A stretch of 64,000 nt of DNA from Bacteroides sp. (GTDB lineage Bacteria > Bacteroidota > Bacteroidia > Bacteroidales > Bacteroidaceae): contig DXWV01000037.1 in NCBI GenBank assembly GCA_019416685.1, positions 1-64,000 of the forward strand, given 5' to 3'. The position numbers and the translations under genes are program-made. Below the pieces are notes generated by a model. It was not told where the DNA came from and did not search any database. It saw only the letters and a program-made list of their open reading frames with translations. Numbering within the stretch: the stretch's first letter is position 1; each line of letters begins with the position of its first letter. Below, one piece after another: positions 8,692 to 17,196 of this stretch.

Positions 8692-11103
8692 ATGAAAATT
8701 AATTTCAGGGAATCACTGGCAGCTACACTTATAATAAGTGGAGTTGTTTCTAGCAGTTGTGTAGATAGTGATAAGAACTTCTATGATCCCAATTACCGTG
8801 CTCAAAATCCAATGGGTAACATAAGTGCCCCTAATGGCTTTGACTGGTTATTATTCTCTTCGATAAACCTCAATGTGAAGGTTAACGACACATTTAACGG
8901 ACAATATCATTATACGGTAGAGGTGTTCGACAACAATCCTGTAATATCTCCGGATGCAACCCTCCTGACCAAAGGATTTGCCAAATTGGGTCAAGACTTC
9001 ACTACCGAATTGCCCGTATCCAATTCGATTCCGATGCTTTACATTCGCCAGACTGCTCCGGATGGATTGGCATCAATTCGTGCGTACAGCACAGAGAACG
9101 GGGTTGTTAATTGCGACTTCAGTACTCCGGTGACTACGCAAGCTACAAGAAGCATGAGCACACGGGCATTCACGACAATGACAGCACCAGACAGTGAAGA
9201 TAAGAGTATATTTCCCGAAGTATCACCCACAAATGAAATATTTGATCAAAACAACTTTAAAGCTAACGGCAGTTATAAAGTTACTGCAAAGACAACCAAA
9301 ATAAATATTTGGACGTCAGGAATTAGTTTGTATGTTACCGAAAACATAACGCTGAGTGAAGAAATATACCTTGCTGCCAATTGCAAACTATTCATACTGC
9401 CCAATGTGACTGTAACAATACCACAATCAAAGAATAATGGCCAAAGCAACTGTCTGATTTCAGTAGGCAAAGGGGCAACATTAAAGATAGAAAACGATAT
9501 GCAACTGGATAGTAATTATAAGTTGTATAACCAAGGTACTTTCACCGCCCGTAATGTCACTTATACCAACAGTTCTTTCATCTATAATGGAGAAAAGGGT
9601 ATTATAAATATCTCCGGCAAACTGACCGGTACGAACGGAAACTCTAATATGCTGAATGAAGGAGAAGTGACTGCCACCGATATAGCTATCACAGGTGATA
9701 GTCATATAAAGAATATCAATAAAGTAACCGTATCCCAACTGACTAACCTCAACTGTACAAACGGTTCATGGGAGAATGAAGGTGAATGGACTACTACGAA
9801 CATGCACATAGAAGGGTGGAATGATTATAGCCTCAACAAATGCAAACTAATCGTCAATCAGCTACTAGACCTGCACGAAGCTAAAATCATAAATGACGCC
9901 GGTGCATTTATTAAGACCAGCAAGCTGTATATGGACAACACATTAATAGAGATGGGTGCCAAGGCTATGTTTACAGTAGAAGAGCAGGCCGAATTCCTAT
10001 ATCATACAAAAGACAGAGGGTTCAAGGGTACAGGCAACGAGAAAGCACTTCTCAAAATGAAAAAAGTAGTTGCTACGAATCCCGGCAACAATGACATGAT
10101 TCATTATTCCGGAAATTTACAGATTGTCTGTGATGATCATCCGGATTCTAAAATAGATCAATGGGGGAATATTCGTTGGACAATGACAGGTGGTGCCGAA
10201 TGGGCAAGTGAATCTACCAATCCTGTAGAAATCGCCAAATCAGAATGCAGTGAAGGCTCCGTTACCAATCCGGTTCCTCCAACAGAACCGGAATTCCCGA
10301 CTATCATAGAAACAGCCAATAAATACACACTGCTGTTTGAAGACCAATGGCCTCTCTACGGTGACTATGATATGAATGACATTGTAATACAACTCAAAGG
10401 TTTGAAGTATGAACTTGACAGTAAAAACAAAACGAACAAAGTAACATTCACTGTTACCCTTCGTGCCGTAGGAGCAACCAAAGCTATCGCCGCTGCTGTA
10501 ATGTTAGACAAAGTATCGGCAAGTAGCATAAACAGCATTGTATACCAAACTCATAAACCTACAACATTCAATCTTCAAAACAATGGAATTGAAGCAGGTC
10601 AGAGCCTTGCCGTAATACCTCTATTTGACGATGCACACAAATTAATGGGAAAAGTTACAAGAGAGTTCATCAACACACAATCAGGTAGTAACAATAATGT
10701 AAGCAACAGCGATTTGCCCGAAATAGAAATCACTGTAAACCTGAACAATAACATAGAAGAAAGTGCCTTCAATATCAACAATATGAATTTCTTCATCATC
10801 ACTGACAGAGCTCAGCAAAGAAAAGAAATTCATATGCCGGGACGTCAACCCAGTGATCTGGCTAACACCAAACTGTTCGGAGGAAATGATGACGGTTCTT
10901 CAGGTACGAAGTACTACATTAGCAAAGAGAACCTTGCTTGGGGTATCATTGTTCCGCAATCGTTCAAATGGCCATTAGAGTTCCGCAACATCAAGGATGT
11001 ATACAGTGAATTTCAGGGTTGGGTAACCAGTGGCGGTACAGAAAACGAAAAATGGTACAACACTTTCGACAACAATGGAACCTTCCAGAACAATAAAAAT
11101 TAA
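8692..11103 (+). CDS. LruC-domain (DUF4842-like) lipoprotein
   Basis: Predicted lipoprotein with a lipobox ending at C23 (GVVSSSC), 803 residues. After a short N-terminal domain (about 40-130) comes a long stretch rich in short beta-strand-like repeats with many Asn, Thr and Gly (about 200-500), as in a beta-helix. The C-terminus (about 540-795) has the LruC/DUF4842 signature: FEDQWPLYGDYDMNDIVI, then a large beta domain and the ending FKWPLEFRNIKDVY...FQGWV. The family is common at the surface of Bacteroidetes but has no settled role. Own promoter and terminator mark it as monocistronic. Confidence 0.82.
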   Translation: MKINFRESLAATLIISGVVSSSCVDSDKNFYDPNYRAQNPMGNISAPNGFDWLLFSSINLNVKVNDTFNGQYHYTVEVFDNNPVISPDATLLTKGFAKLGQDFTTELPVSNSIPMLYIRQTAPDGLASIRAYSTENGVVNCDFSTPVTTQATRSMSTRAFTTMTAPDSEDKSIFPEVSPTNEIFDQNNFKANGSYKVTAKTTKINIWTSGISLYVTENITLSEEIYLAANCKLFILPNVTVTIPQSKNNGQSNCLISVGKGATLKIENDMQLDSNYKLYNQGTFTARNVTYTNSSFIYNGEKGIINISGKLTGTNGNSNMLNEGEVTATDIAITGDSHIKNINKVTVSQLTNLNCTNGSWENEGEWTTTNMHIEGWNDYSLNKCKLIVNQLLDLHEAKIINDAGAFIKTSKLYMDNTLIEMGAKAMFTVEEQAEFLYHTKDRGFKGTGNEKALLKMKKVVATNPGNNDMIHYSGNLQIVCDDHPDSKIDQWGNIRWTMTGGAEWASESTNPVEIAKSECSEGSVTNPVPPTEPEFPTIIETANKYTLLFEDQWPLYGDYDMNDIVIQLKGLKYELDSKNKTNKVTFTVTLRAVGATKAIAAAVMLDKVSASSINSIVYQTHKPTTFNLQNNGIEAGQSLAVIPLFDDAHKLMGKVTREFINTQSGSNNNVSNSDLPEIEITVNLNNNIEESAFNINNMNFFIITDRAQQRKEIHMPGRQPSDLANTKLFGGNDDGSSGTKYYISKENLAWGIIVPQSFKWPLEFRNIKDVYSEFQGWVTSGGTENEKWYNTFDNNGTFQNNKN

Positions 11104-11111
11104 AATAAAGT

Positions 11112-11147
11112 AAAAGCCGGAAAGACAAAAGAATCCGGCTTTTATTT
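11112..11147 (+). terminator. Intrinsic terminator after the LruC gene
   Basis: AAAAGCCGGA (11112-11121) pairs with TCCGGCTTTT (11134-11143), followed by ATTTT. Confidence 0.85.
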
Positions 11148-11221
11148 TGCCCGAAAACAGACTTTATCTGAAAACAGAAAATAACTTTATCGTAAAAGAA
11201 CACAATTATAAAAATATTATA

Positions 11222-11229
11222 TATATTTG
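11222..11229 (+). promoter_or_regulatory. Possible -7 box for the response-regulator operon
   Basis: TATATTTG lies 72 bases before the ATG at 11302. No clear -33 TTG is seen, so this is weak. Confidence 0.35.
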
Positions 11230-11301
11230 CATGGTTTGAGACAAGAAAGGCACCGATCGCGTATCAACAAAGCAAGCAAAGTAAAAAGTTTTATTATAGA
11301 C

Positions 11302-11667
11302 ATGAGAAAAAAAATATTGCTCATTGATGACAAGGCATCCATCGCAAAAGTAGTTTCCATTTATTTGGGGAAAGATTACGATTTCACTTATCATGAAAAT
11401 CCTATTAAGGCCATTGAGTGGCTGAATGAAGGGAACTTTCCGGATCTTATTATCTCGGACATACGTATGCCGGAAATGATGGGAGATGAGTTTCTGCTTT
11501 ACATGAAACGCAACGAATTATTTAAATCCATACCTATTATAATGCTTTCAAGTGAAGAGAGCACAACGGAAAGAATAAGGCTTCTGGAAGAGGGAGCAGC
11601 CGATTATATCTTAAAACCGTTCAATCCTCTTGAGCTCAAAGTTCGTATTAAAAAAATTATAGACTAA
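11302..11667 (+). CDS. Single-domain response regulator (CheY-like)
   Basis: A stand-alone receiver domain of 121 residues with no output domain. The acidic pair is D9-D10, the phosphorylated aspartate is D53 in ISDIRMP, and the switch serine and lysine are S83 and K105 (ILKPF). The open frame reaches back to 11227, but receiver homology begins at the ATG at 11302. No histidine kinase is adjacent. It ends 8 bases before a gene that itself begins with a receiver-like domain fused to a sugar transferase, so it may control that enzyme through protein contact rather than transcription. Confidence 0.88.
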   Translation: MRKKILLIDDKASIAKVVSIYLGKDYDFTYHENPIKAIEWLNEGNFPDLIISDIRMPEMMGDEFLLYMKRNELFKSIPIIMLSSEESTTERIRLLEEGAADYILKPFNPLELKVRIKKIID

Positions 11668-11675
11668 GTCTTTTT

Positions 11676-12833
11676 ATGCTACATCTTATCTATATCGGAA
11701 GATACGAAAAAACAATTAAACACTTTTCAAAAATTCCCAAAGAGGAATTTTATAATGTAGCTACGTGTGATAAGGCTATCAAAATAATAGATAAGATACG
11801 GGAGAAGTTTGATATAATCATATTATACGAACAAACCAATACACAGACAGATATCAAAGATATTGAGTCTTTACGAAAAAAGTATCCCGGTATCTATATG
11901 GTATTAGTGATGGATTCACTTACACAACAAGAAAGTCTGCAATATCTGAAAGCCGGTATTAACAATACCATACCATTTGAAAGTCCCCAGGATGCAATAA
12001 ACGGCCTGATAAACTTTCAGAAACGTAGAAAGCAACAAAAGATAAAAGATCTGCAAAAAAGAGGAGAGAATATACAAACATTCAGGCTTCCTCTCTGGAA
12101 AAGATGTTTTGATATACTCTTTTCGGGTACTGCATTGCTGACTCTATCTCCTTTGCTCATTATTACCGCGATAGCTATCCGCCTGGAGAGTAAAGGAGCC
12201 ATTATCTATAAATCAAAACGTGTAGGAAGCAACTATCAGATATTTGATTTCCTGAAATTTCGCTCCATGTATACGAATGCTGACAAACATCTGAAAGACT
12301 TCAACTCTCTGAATCAATATCAAGCCGAAGAAGAGATAATCGAAGATATCATCTGGGGAGAAATGCCCGAGCTTAGTGAAAATGAAGATGGAATAGTATT
12401 AATCTCTGATGATTTTGTCATTTCAGAAGAAGCGTACATCAACAAAAGAAGCCACGAACAGGAGAATGCATTCGTCAAACTCGAAAACGATCCGCGTATC
12501 ACGCGGATAGGACGTATCATTCGTAAATACAGTATTGACGAACTGCCTCAGCTTATCAACATATTGAAAGGAGACATGTCAATAGTAGGTAACCGCCCTT
12601 TACCACTGTACGAAGCAGAGTTACTGACCAGCGATGAATATATTGATCGCTTTATGGCTCCGGCAGGACTGACAGGACTTTGGCAGGTAGAAAAACGAGG
12701 AGACTCTGGAAAGATGTCGGCAGATGAGCGTAAACAGCTGGATATTAAATATGCCAAAACATTCTCTTTTTGGATAGATATGAAAATTATCCTGAAAACA
12801 GTTACTGCGTTTATACAAAAAGAAAACGTATAA
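11676..12833 (+). CDS. Receiver-like domain fused to bacterial sugar transferase
   Basis: 385 residues. Residues 1-125 resemble a receiver fold but lack the phosphate-accepting aspartate (IIILYEQ replaces the usual DIxMP). Residues about 138-385 are a polyprenyl-phosphate sugar-1-phosphate transferase of the WcaJ/EpsL type: a membrane hairpin (CFDILFSG...LTLSPLLIITAIAI), KSKRVG, FLKFRSM, RKYSIDELPQLINILKGDMSIVGNRP split by an acidic insert of about 60 residues, and GLTGLWQV. Such enzymes start repeat-unit assembly on undecaprenyl phosphate. The fusion suggests that initiation is controlled by the neighbouring response regulator (inference). Confidence 0.85.
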   Translation: MLHLIYIGRYEKTIKHFSKIPKEEFYNVATCDKAIKIIDKIREKFDIIILYEQTNTQTDIKDIESLRKKYPGIYMVLVMDSLTQQESLQYLKAGINNTIPFESPQDAINGLINFQKRRKQQKIKDLQKRGENIQTFRLPLWKRCFDILFSGTALLTLSPLLIITAIAIRLESKGAIIYKSKRVGSNYQIFDFLKFRSMYTNADKHLKDFNSLNQYQAEEEIIEDIIWGEMPELSENEDGIVLISDDFVISEEAYINKRSHEQENAFVKLENDPRITRIGRIIRKYSIDELPQLINILKGDMSIVGNRPLPLYEAELLTSDEYIDRFMAPAGLTGLWQVEKRGDSGKMSADERKQLDIKYAKTFSFWIDMKIILKTVTAFIQKENV

Positions 12834-12847
12834 TATATACAGCTTAT

Positions 12848-13735
12848 ATGGCAGACACTCTTTTCTATACTGCAGACAGCCTACTCTTTCTCTGCATAGC
12901 GATAGCCGGTATCTATCTGTTTGTTTTTGCTTTAGCAGCATTACTCAGAAGATCAGAGAAATATCCGGCCGCCGGGAATATGCATCGTTTTATACTTCTG
13001 GTTCCTCCGGGGACGGAAATCAGTAATCAAAAGTATCCGGAAGAGTTATACACTTTGCTCACTTACGAAAATCTGTATCAGAGTGTAAAGGAATTGGATG
13101 AATCGTTATACGATATAGCTATCATTCTGGGAGAAACAAGTAATGTATCTCCGTACCTGCTGAAAGAAATCAATAATGCATACGGATCGGGAACAATGGC
13201 CATGCAACTACACCACGTCATTACATGCCGTCCTACCCGAAAAATCCGTTGGAAAGCAATTCATGAAGAAATCCGAAATTCAATATTCAGACAAGGGCAT
13301 GTCCAAGCAGGACTTTCTTCAGCACTCGAAAAAACAGATATTGCCATAGACTTCAAATGGCTGAAACAAAACCTGAGAAGTCCGAAGAGTAATCTGGAAA
13401 GCAGATTATTGCAACAGAACATCTATATAGAATATATGGACCACATCCATGTATATAGTAACACGCCTCGTCCACGCCCCTATTCTATGTCAAAACGGAA
13501 AGCTGTCTTAAAGCTTCCTACAGCACTAATGGAAGGTAACTGGGACTATGCAGACAAATTATTCCGGCAACTTTTGCCTTCATGGGGAGGCCTTCTTCTT
13601 ATCAGCAGTATCTGGTGCATAATAGCCACGTGCTATGACTGGAGAGCTTCTTTGAGTTGGTGGTTCCTGCTGTTTGCACTGCTATTTACTCTCTGCCTGG
13701 CTATCCCCGATTATCTGGTAGAAAAAAGAAAATGA
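12848..13735 (+). CDS. Membrane protein resembling C-terminal half of a GT2 glycosyltransferase
   Basis: 295 residues from the ATG at 12848; the open frame from 12770 overlaps the previous gene. One N-terminal membrane segment (about 12-32) and two near the C-terminus (about 245-290). The central part (QAGLSSALEKTDIAIDFKWL, then EYMDHIHVYSNTPRPRPYS) resembles the acceptor side of membrane GT2 enzymes. No convincing DxD nucleotide-sugar site is visible, so it may be a degenerate partner subunit. It lies between an initiating sugar transferase and an acyltransferase, pointing to surface polysaccharide assembly. Confidence 0.6.
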   Translation: MADTLFYTADSLLFLCIAIAGIYLFVFALAALLRRSEKYPAAGNMHRFILLVPPGTEISNQKYPEELYTLLTYENLYQSVKELDESLYDIAIILGETSNVSPYLLKEINNAYGSGTMAMQLHHVITCRPTRKIRWKAIHEEIRNSIFRQGHVQAGLSSALEKTDIAIDFKWLKQNLRSPKSNLESRLLQQNIYIEYMDHIHVYSNTPRPRPYSMSKRKAVLKLPTALMEGNWDYADKLFRQLLPSWGGLLLISSIWCIIATCYDWRASLSWWFLLFALLFTLCLAIPDYLVEKRK

Positions 13736-13762
13736 AATAATCTCCAAACCCAACAAACATAT

Positions 13763-14389
13763 ATGGACATCAGAAAGCTGAAACACAACATCAAGCAACA
13801 CCCGGGCTTAAAACATGCCGTACACAGACTCATTATGCATCCGGTAAAAACACGCCCCAACTGGTGGATACGTTTGTTTTATTTTGTATATCTGAAACGG
13901 GGGAAAGGCTCGGTTATTTATCGTAGCGTACGTAAAGATCTCCCGCCGTTCCGTAGTTTTTCACTGGGAAAATACTCTGTTGTAGAAGATTTCTCATGCC
14001 TCAACAATGCAGTGGGGGATTTGATTATCGGAGATTACACCCGTGTAGGATTAGGAAATACAATCATAGGCCCTGTACAAATAGGTAATCATGTAAACCT
14101 GGCACAGAATGTGACTGTAACCGGATTAAACCACAATTACGCGAATGCCGAAAAGCCGATTGACGAACAAGGAGTAAGTACTGCCCTTGTGACAATAGAA
14201 GACGACGTGTGGGTGGGTGCCAATGCAGTAATTCTACCCGGAGTGACACTTGGAAAACACTGTGTTGTAGCTGCCGGGAGTGTTGTAAGCCATTCTGTTC
14301 CGGCTTATACAATATGTGCCGGAAGTCCTGCACGCATCATAAAACGCTATGATCCGTCAAGTAAAGAATGGAAAAAAGAGATCAAGTAA
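13763..14389 (+). CDS. Hexapeptide-repeat acyltransferase
   Basis: 208 residues with a left-handed beta-helix: repeated isoleucine-patch hexapeptides from about residue 75 to 185 (IGDYTRVGLGNTIIGPVQIG, VWVGANAVILPGVTLG, VVAAGSVV). The ending VPAYTICAGSPARIIKRYD is typical of sugar O-acetyltransferases of the WcaF/maltose acetyltransferase group. The catalytic histidine is probably in GLNHNY. Last gene of the four-gene set; probably adds acetyl groups to the glycan made by its neighbours. Confidence 0.85.
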   Translation: MDIRKLKHNIKQHPGLKHAVHRLIMHPVKTRPNWWIRLFYFVYLKRGKGSVIYRSVRKDLPPFRSFSLGKYSVVEDFSCLNNAVGDLIIGDYTRVGLGNTIIGPVQIGNHVNLAQNVTVTGLNHNYANAEKPIDEQGVSTALVTIEDDVWVGANAVILPGVTLGKHCVVAAGSVVSHSVPAYTICAGSPARIIKRYDPSSKEWKKEIK

Positions 14390-14434
14390 CTATATATAGT
14401 GAGAAATACTACATAATATACCTTATTTAAGGGA

Positions 14435-14465
14435 TTGTGGCTATGGAGCAAACACCCTATCTTTG
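14435..14465 (+). promoter_or_regulatory. Bacteroides-type promoter with no gene behind it
   Basis: TTG at 14435-14437, a 20-base spacer, and TATCTTTG at 14458-14465. Transcription would start near 14472 on the plus strand, where no open reading frame follows before a terminator at 14535-14570. Confidence 0.65.
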
Positions 14466-14471
14466 CAGTAT

Positions 14472-14570
14472 CAGAATTTAATTAATTAGTCATAATTTTA
14501 TTACGTAGCCACATTTAAGTAAAATGAAACAGTGTCCTGTCGAAGTGATTTCGCCAGGATTTTGTTTTTT
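14472..14570 (+). ncRNA. Candidate small RNA
   Basis: About 100 bases between a good plus-strand promoter and an intrinsic terminator: TCCTG (14535-14539) and CAGGA (14555-14559) enclose an inner CGAA/TTCG pair, followed by TTTTGTTTTTT. It lies between convergent genes. No match to 6S, tmRNA or SRP RNA is evident to me. The start point is inferred from the promoter spacing. Confidence 0.45.
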
Positions 14571-14579
14571 ATATACAAA

Positions 14580-14606
14580 AAAATCCCCGAACCAAACATT
14601 GTCCGG
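14580..14606 (-). terminator. Terminator for the YtxH/GlsB minus-strand genes
   Basis: On the minus strand CCCCGG and CCGGGG-type arms (plus coordinates 14584-14588 and about 14601-14605) are followed by a run of T. Confidence 0.75.
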
Positions 14607-14631
14607 GGAGAGCATATATAAAAAGGTAGGC

Positions 14632-14895
14632 TTATTGGCCTGCCCCACTTAGTTTTTCCTTTACCTCATTGGCCTTATCCGCCACTTTACCTGCAACCTT
14701 AGCACCTGTTTTCACAGCTTTTACTTTTGCATCTTCCATTGCAGCTTCGGCATCTGCCTCAATCTCATGCAGAGCATTAAACACATCATTTTTCAGTTTC
14801 TTAGCTTTCGCTGTACGCGAAAAGTGATAAACCAGCGCACCAATGGCAGAACCTAATCCAAGACCTACCAGAAATTTAGCATTTCCACATTCCAT
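14632..14895 (-). CDS. YtxH-like small membrane protein
   Basis: 87 residues from the ATG at 14895 (the frame has an upstream TTG). One N-terminal membrane segment rich in Gly (FLVGLGLGSAIGALVYHF) is followed by a charged Ala/Lys/Glu-rich helix, the YtxH/general-stress pattern. Followed on the minus strand by a terminator; preceded by a GlsB-type gene, 50 bases away, so the pair may be co-transcribed as envelope stress proteins. Confidence 0.7.
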   Translation of the reverse strand: MECGNAKFLVGLGLGSAIGALVYHFSRTAKAKKLKNDVFNALHEIEADAEAAMEDAKVKAVKTGAKVAGKVADKANEVKEKLSGAGQ

Positions 14896-14945
14896 AATCA
14901 AATAAATTTATGTTAGTTAATAAAATAAATACATTACAAGGTAAC

Positions 14946-15194
14946 TTACTGCCGCGAATGACTAAACAAAGATGCAATCCACAGAAATAGAACAGCACCT
15001 ACAACAGAAGTTATCAAACTACCGATAATACCCGTTGCTGCCAACCCAAGTAAGGCAAAGACCCAGCCTCCGAGCACACCGCCAATAATTCCTAAAACAA
15101 GATTGACCAGTAACCCAAAGCCACCTCCTCTTGTTATTTTACCAGCCACATAGCCGGCAATTATTCCTATCAGAATATACCAGATAAAATTCAT
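14946..15194 (-). CDS. GlsB/YeaQ/YmgE family stress membrane protein
   Basis: 82 residues, almost wholly hydrophobic, with three membrane segments and the family pattern IIAGYVAGKITRGGGFGLLVNLVLGIIGGVLGGWVF split here only for description. The family is induced by stress in several bacteria, but its biochemical role is unknown. Probably first gene of a pair with the YtxH-like gene. Confidence 0.85.
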   Translation of the reverse strand: MNFIWYILIGIIAGYVAGKITRGGGFGLLVNLVLGIIGGVLGGWVFALLGLAATGIIGSLITSVVGAVLFLWIASLFSHSRQ

Positions 15195-15301
15195 AATATT
15201 CTCTTTTTGTATTGTTTATACAAGGAACGTATCTCCTCTGTAAAAAGTTCGCAAACAGAAGAGGGAATTAACGAGAATTTAGGAAAAGCATGATTATAAA
15301 A

Positions 15302-15335
15302 AAGGCAGTATAGAAGTAAACTCCTATACTGCCTG
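15302..15335 (-). terminator. Terminator of the ABC-F gene
   Basis: GGCAGTATAG (15304-15313) and CTATACTGCC (15324-15333) are exact complements; read on the minus strand they are followed by a T-run (15298-15303). Confidence 0.85.
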
Positions 15336-15360
15336 CATTTAATATAAAAAGAATCTTTTT

Positions 15361-16980
15361 TTATTTATCGCCGTACATCTTAGCTCTCAATTCTTTAATA
15401 TGATCGGAAGTAATGTATTCATCATATTCCATCATCTTGTCAATGATACCGTTCGGAGTCAGTTCAATCACACGATTTGCTACAGTCTGAATAAATTCAT
15501 GGTCATGTGAAGAGAACAGGATATTACCTTTATATGTTTTCAGGTTGTTGTTGAATGCCTGAATAGATTCCAGATCGAGGTGATTAGTCGGCGTATCCAG
15601 AATCAGACAGTTTGCATTACGAAGCTGCATACGCGCAATCATACAACGCATCTTTTCACCACCCGAAAGTACACTAACCTTTTTCAAAACTTCTTCTCCT
15701 GAGAAAAGCATACGCCCCAGGAATCCTTTCATATATACTTCATTCCCTTCACCATACTGCCCCAACCAGTCTACCAGATTAAGATCGGTGTTAAAGAAAT
15801 CCGTATTATCCAACGGCAAATAAGCGGTAGTAATCGTCACTCCCCAGTTGAAATGTCCGGCATCCGGCTTCATATTGCCATTGATTATTTCAAAGAAAGC
15901 CGTCATAGCACGCGGATTGCGTGAAATAAATACGATCTTATCTCCCTTCTCAACGTTAAAGTTCACATCATTGAACAACACTACGCCCTCTTCGGTCTTT
16001 TTACTCAAGCCTGAAACCTCGAGAATCTGATTACCCGGTTCACGTTCGGGTGTGAAGATGATGCCCGGATACTTACGTGAAGAAGGTTTAATCTCTTCTA
16101 CATTCAGTTTCTCCAACATTTTTTTACGGCTGGTAGTCTGCTTACTCTTAGCCACATTGGCGCTGAACCGGCGAATAAACTCTTCCAGTTCTTTCTTCTT
16201 TTCCTCAGCCTTTGCTTTCTGGTTTTGTTGCTGACGGAGAGCCAACTGACTGGATTCATACCAGAAACTGTAGTTACCGGCAAACATATTGATTTTTCCG
16301 TAGTCGATATCAACCGTGTGCGTACATACTGAGTCAAGGAAGTGACGGTCATGGCTCACCACCAATACGGTATGTTCAAAGTTCGACAGATATTCTTCAA
16401 GCCATGTCACGGTCTCCATATCGAGATCATTGGTTGGCTCGTCCAGTAGCAAGTTGTCCGGATTACCGTAAAGTGCTTGCGCCAACATCACACGTACCTT
16501 CTCTTTACCACTCAGCTCACCCATCAACACATAATGTTTGTTTTCTTTAACTCCCAGGCCACTGAGCAACATAGCAGCATCACTTTCGGCATTCCAGCCG
16601 TCAAGCTCGGCAAATTTCTCTTCCAGTTCGGAAACCTTCAAACCGTCTTCATCGGTAAAATCTTCCTTAGCATACAACTCTTCACGCTGTTTCATAATGT
16701 CCCACAACACAGTATGCCCCATCATCACAGTATCCATTACCGTGAAAGCATCCCATTTAAAGTGGTCCTGGCTCAATACCGACAGACGTTCGCCCGGCCC
16801 TAATGTTATATTTCCGGTAGTCGGATCAAGATCGCCATAAATTGTGCGGAGGAAAGTGGACTTACCTGCACCATTGGCACCAATAATACCATAACAATTC
16901 CCACTTGTAAACTTCAAATTTACATCATTGAACAATACTCTTTTACCAAACTGTACCGAAACGTTTGAAACTGTAATCAT
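15361..16980 (-). CDS. ABC-F family ATPase (YbiT-like) with degenerate second domain
   Basis: 539 residues, two ABC domains joined by a charged linker (about 245-310), no membrane segments: an ABC-F ribosome-associated protein. NBD1 is intact: Walker A GANGAGKST at 34-42, signature LSGKEKVR, Walker B LLLDEPTNDLD. In NBD2 the Walker A position reads ISRNPRAMTAFFE, without the Gly-Lys-Ser/Thr core, and Walker B reads LILDTPTNHLD, with Thr in place of the catalytic Glu; its signature LSGGEKMR is kept. So only one composite site is likely to hydrolyse ATP. Role in translation is inferred from the family. Confidence 0.88.
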   Translation of the reverse strand: MITVSNVSVQFGKRVLFNDVNLKFTSGNCYGIIGANGAGKSTFLRTIYGDLDPTTGNITLGPGERLSVLSQDHFKWDAFTVMDTVMMGHTVLWDIMKQREELYAKEDFTDEDGLKVSELEEKFAELDGWNAESDAAMLLSGLGVKENKHYVLMGELSGKEKVRVMLAQALYGNPDNLLLDEPTNDLDMETVTWLEEYLSNFEHTVLVVSHDRHFLDSVCTHTVDIDYGKINMFAGNYSFWYESSQLALRQQQNQKAKAEEKKKELEEFIRRFSANVAKSKQTTSRKKMLEKLNVEEIKPSSRKYPGIIFTPEREPGNQILEVSGLSKKTEEGVVLFNDVNFNVEKGDKIVFISRNPRAMTAFFEIINGNMKPDAGHFNWGVTITTAYLPLDNTDFFNTDLNLVDWLGQYGEGNEVYMKGFLGRMLFSGEEVLKKVSVLSGGEKMRCMIARMQLRNANCLILDTPTNHLDLESIQAFNNNLKTYKGNILFSSHDHEFIQTVANRVIELTPNGIIDKMMEYDEYITSDHIKELRAKMYGDK

Positions 16981-17049
16981 CTTTTATATTTACGATTTTA
17001 ACTATTTACAATTTATGATTGAAATGTCTGTTTATTCACAAACAGGTTG

Positions 17050-17121
17050 CAAAGATAGACATTTTTAATGAATTACATGCTATGTAGCATGTGTCAATCT
17101 GACAGAAAAGCATTACCTTTG
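17050..17121. promoter_or_regulatory. Divergent promoters flanking an 18-base palindrome
   Basis: Minus-strand -7 box TATCTTTG (complement of 17050-17057) faces the ABC-F gene, and plus-strand TACCTTTG (17114-17121) faces grpE. Between them ACATGCTA-TG-TAGCATGT (17075-17092) is a perfect palindrome with 8-base arms. It lies where both -33 elements should be, so a bound dimer would block or replace recognition at both promoters. Confidence 0.55.
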
Positions 17122-17196
17122 CAGCGTTATTTGACATGTTTAGCAGATTGGCAGAGTTTTTGCTGGGAGGCAATTACATTGTAACGTCCTATTGAC

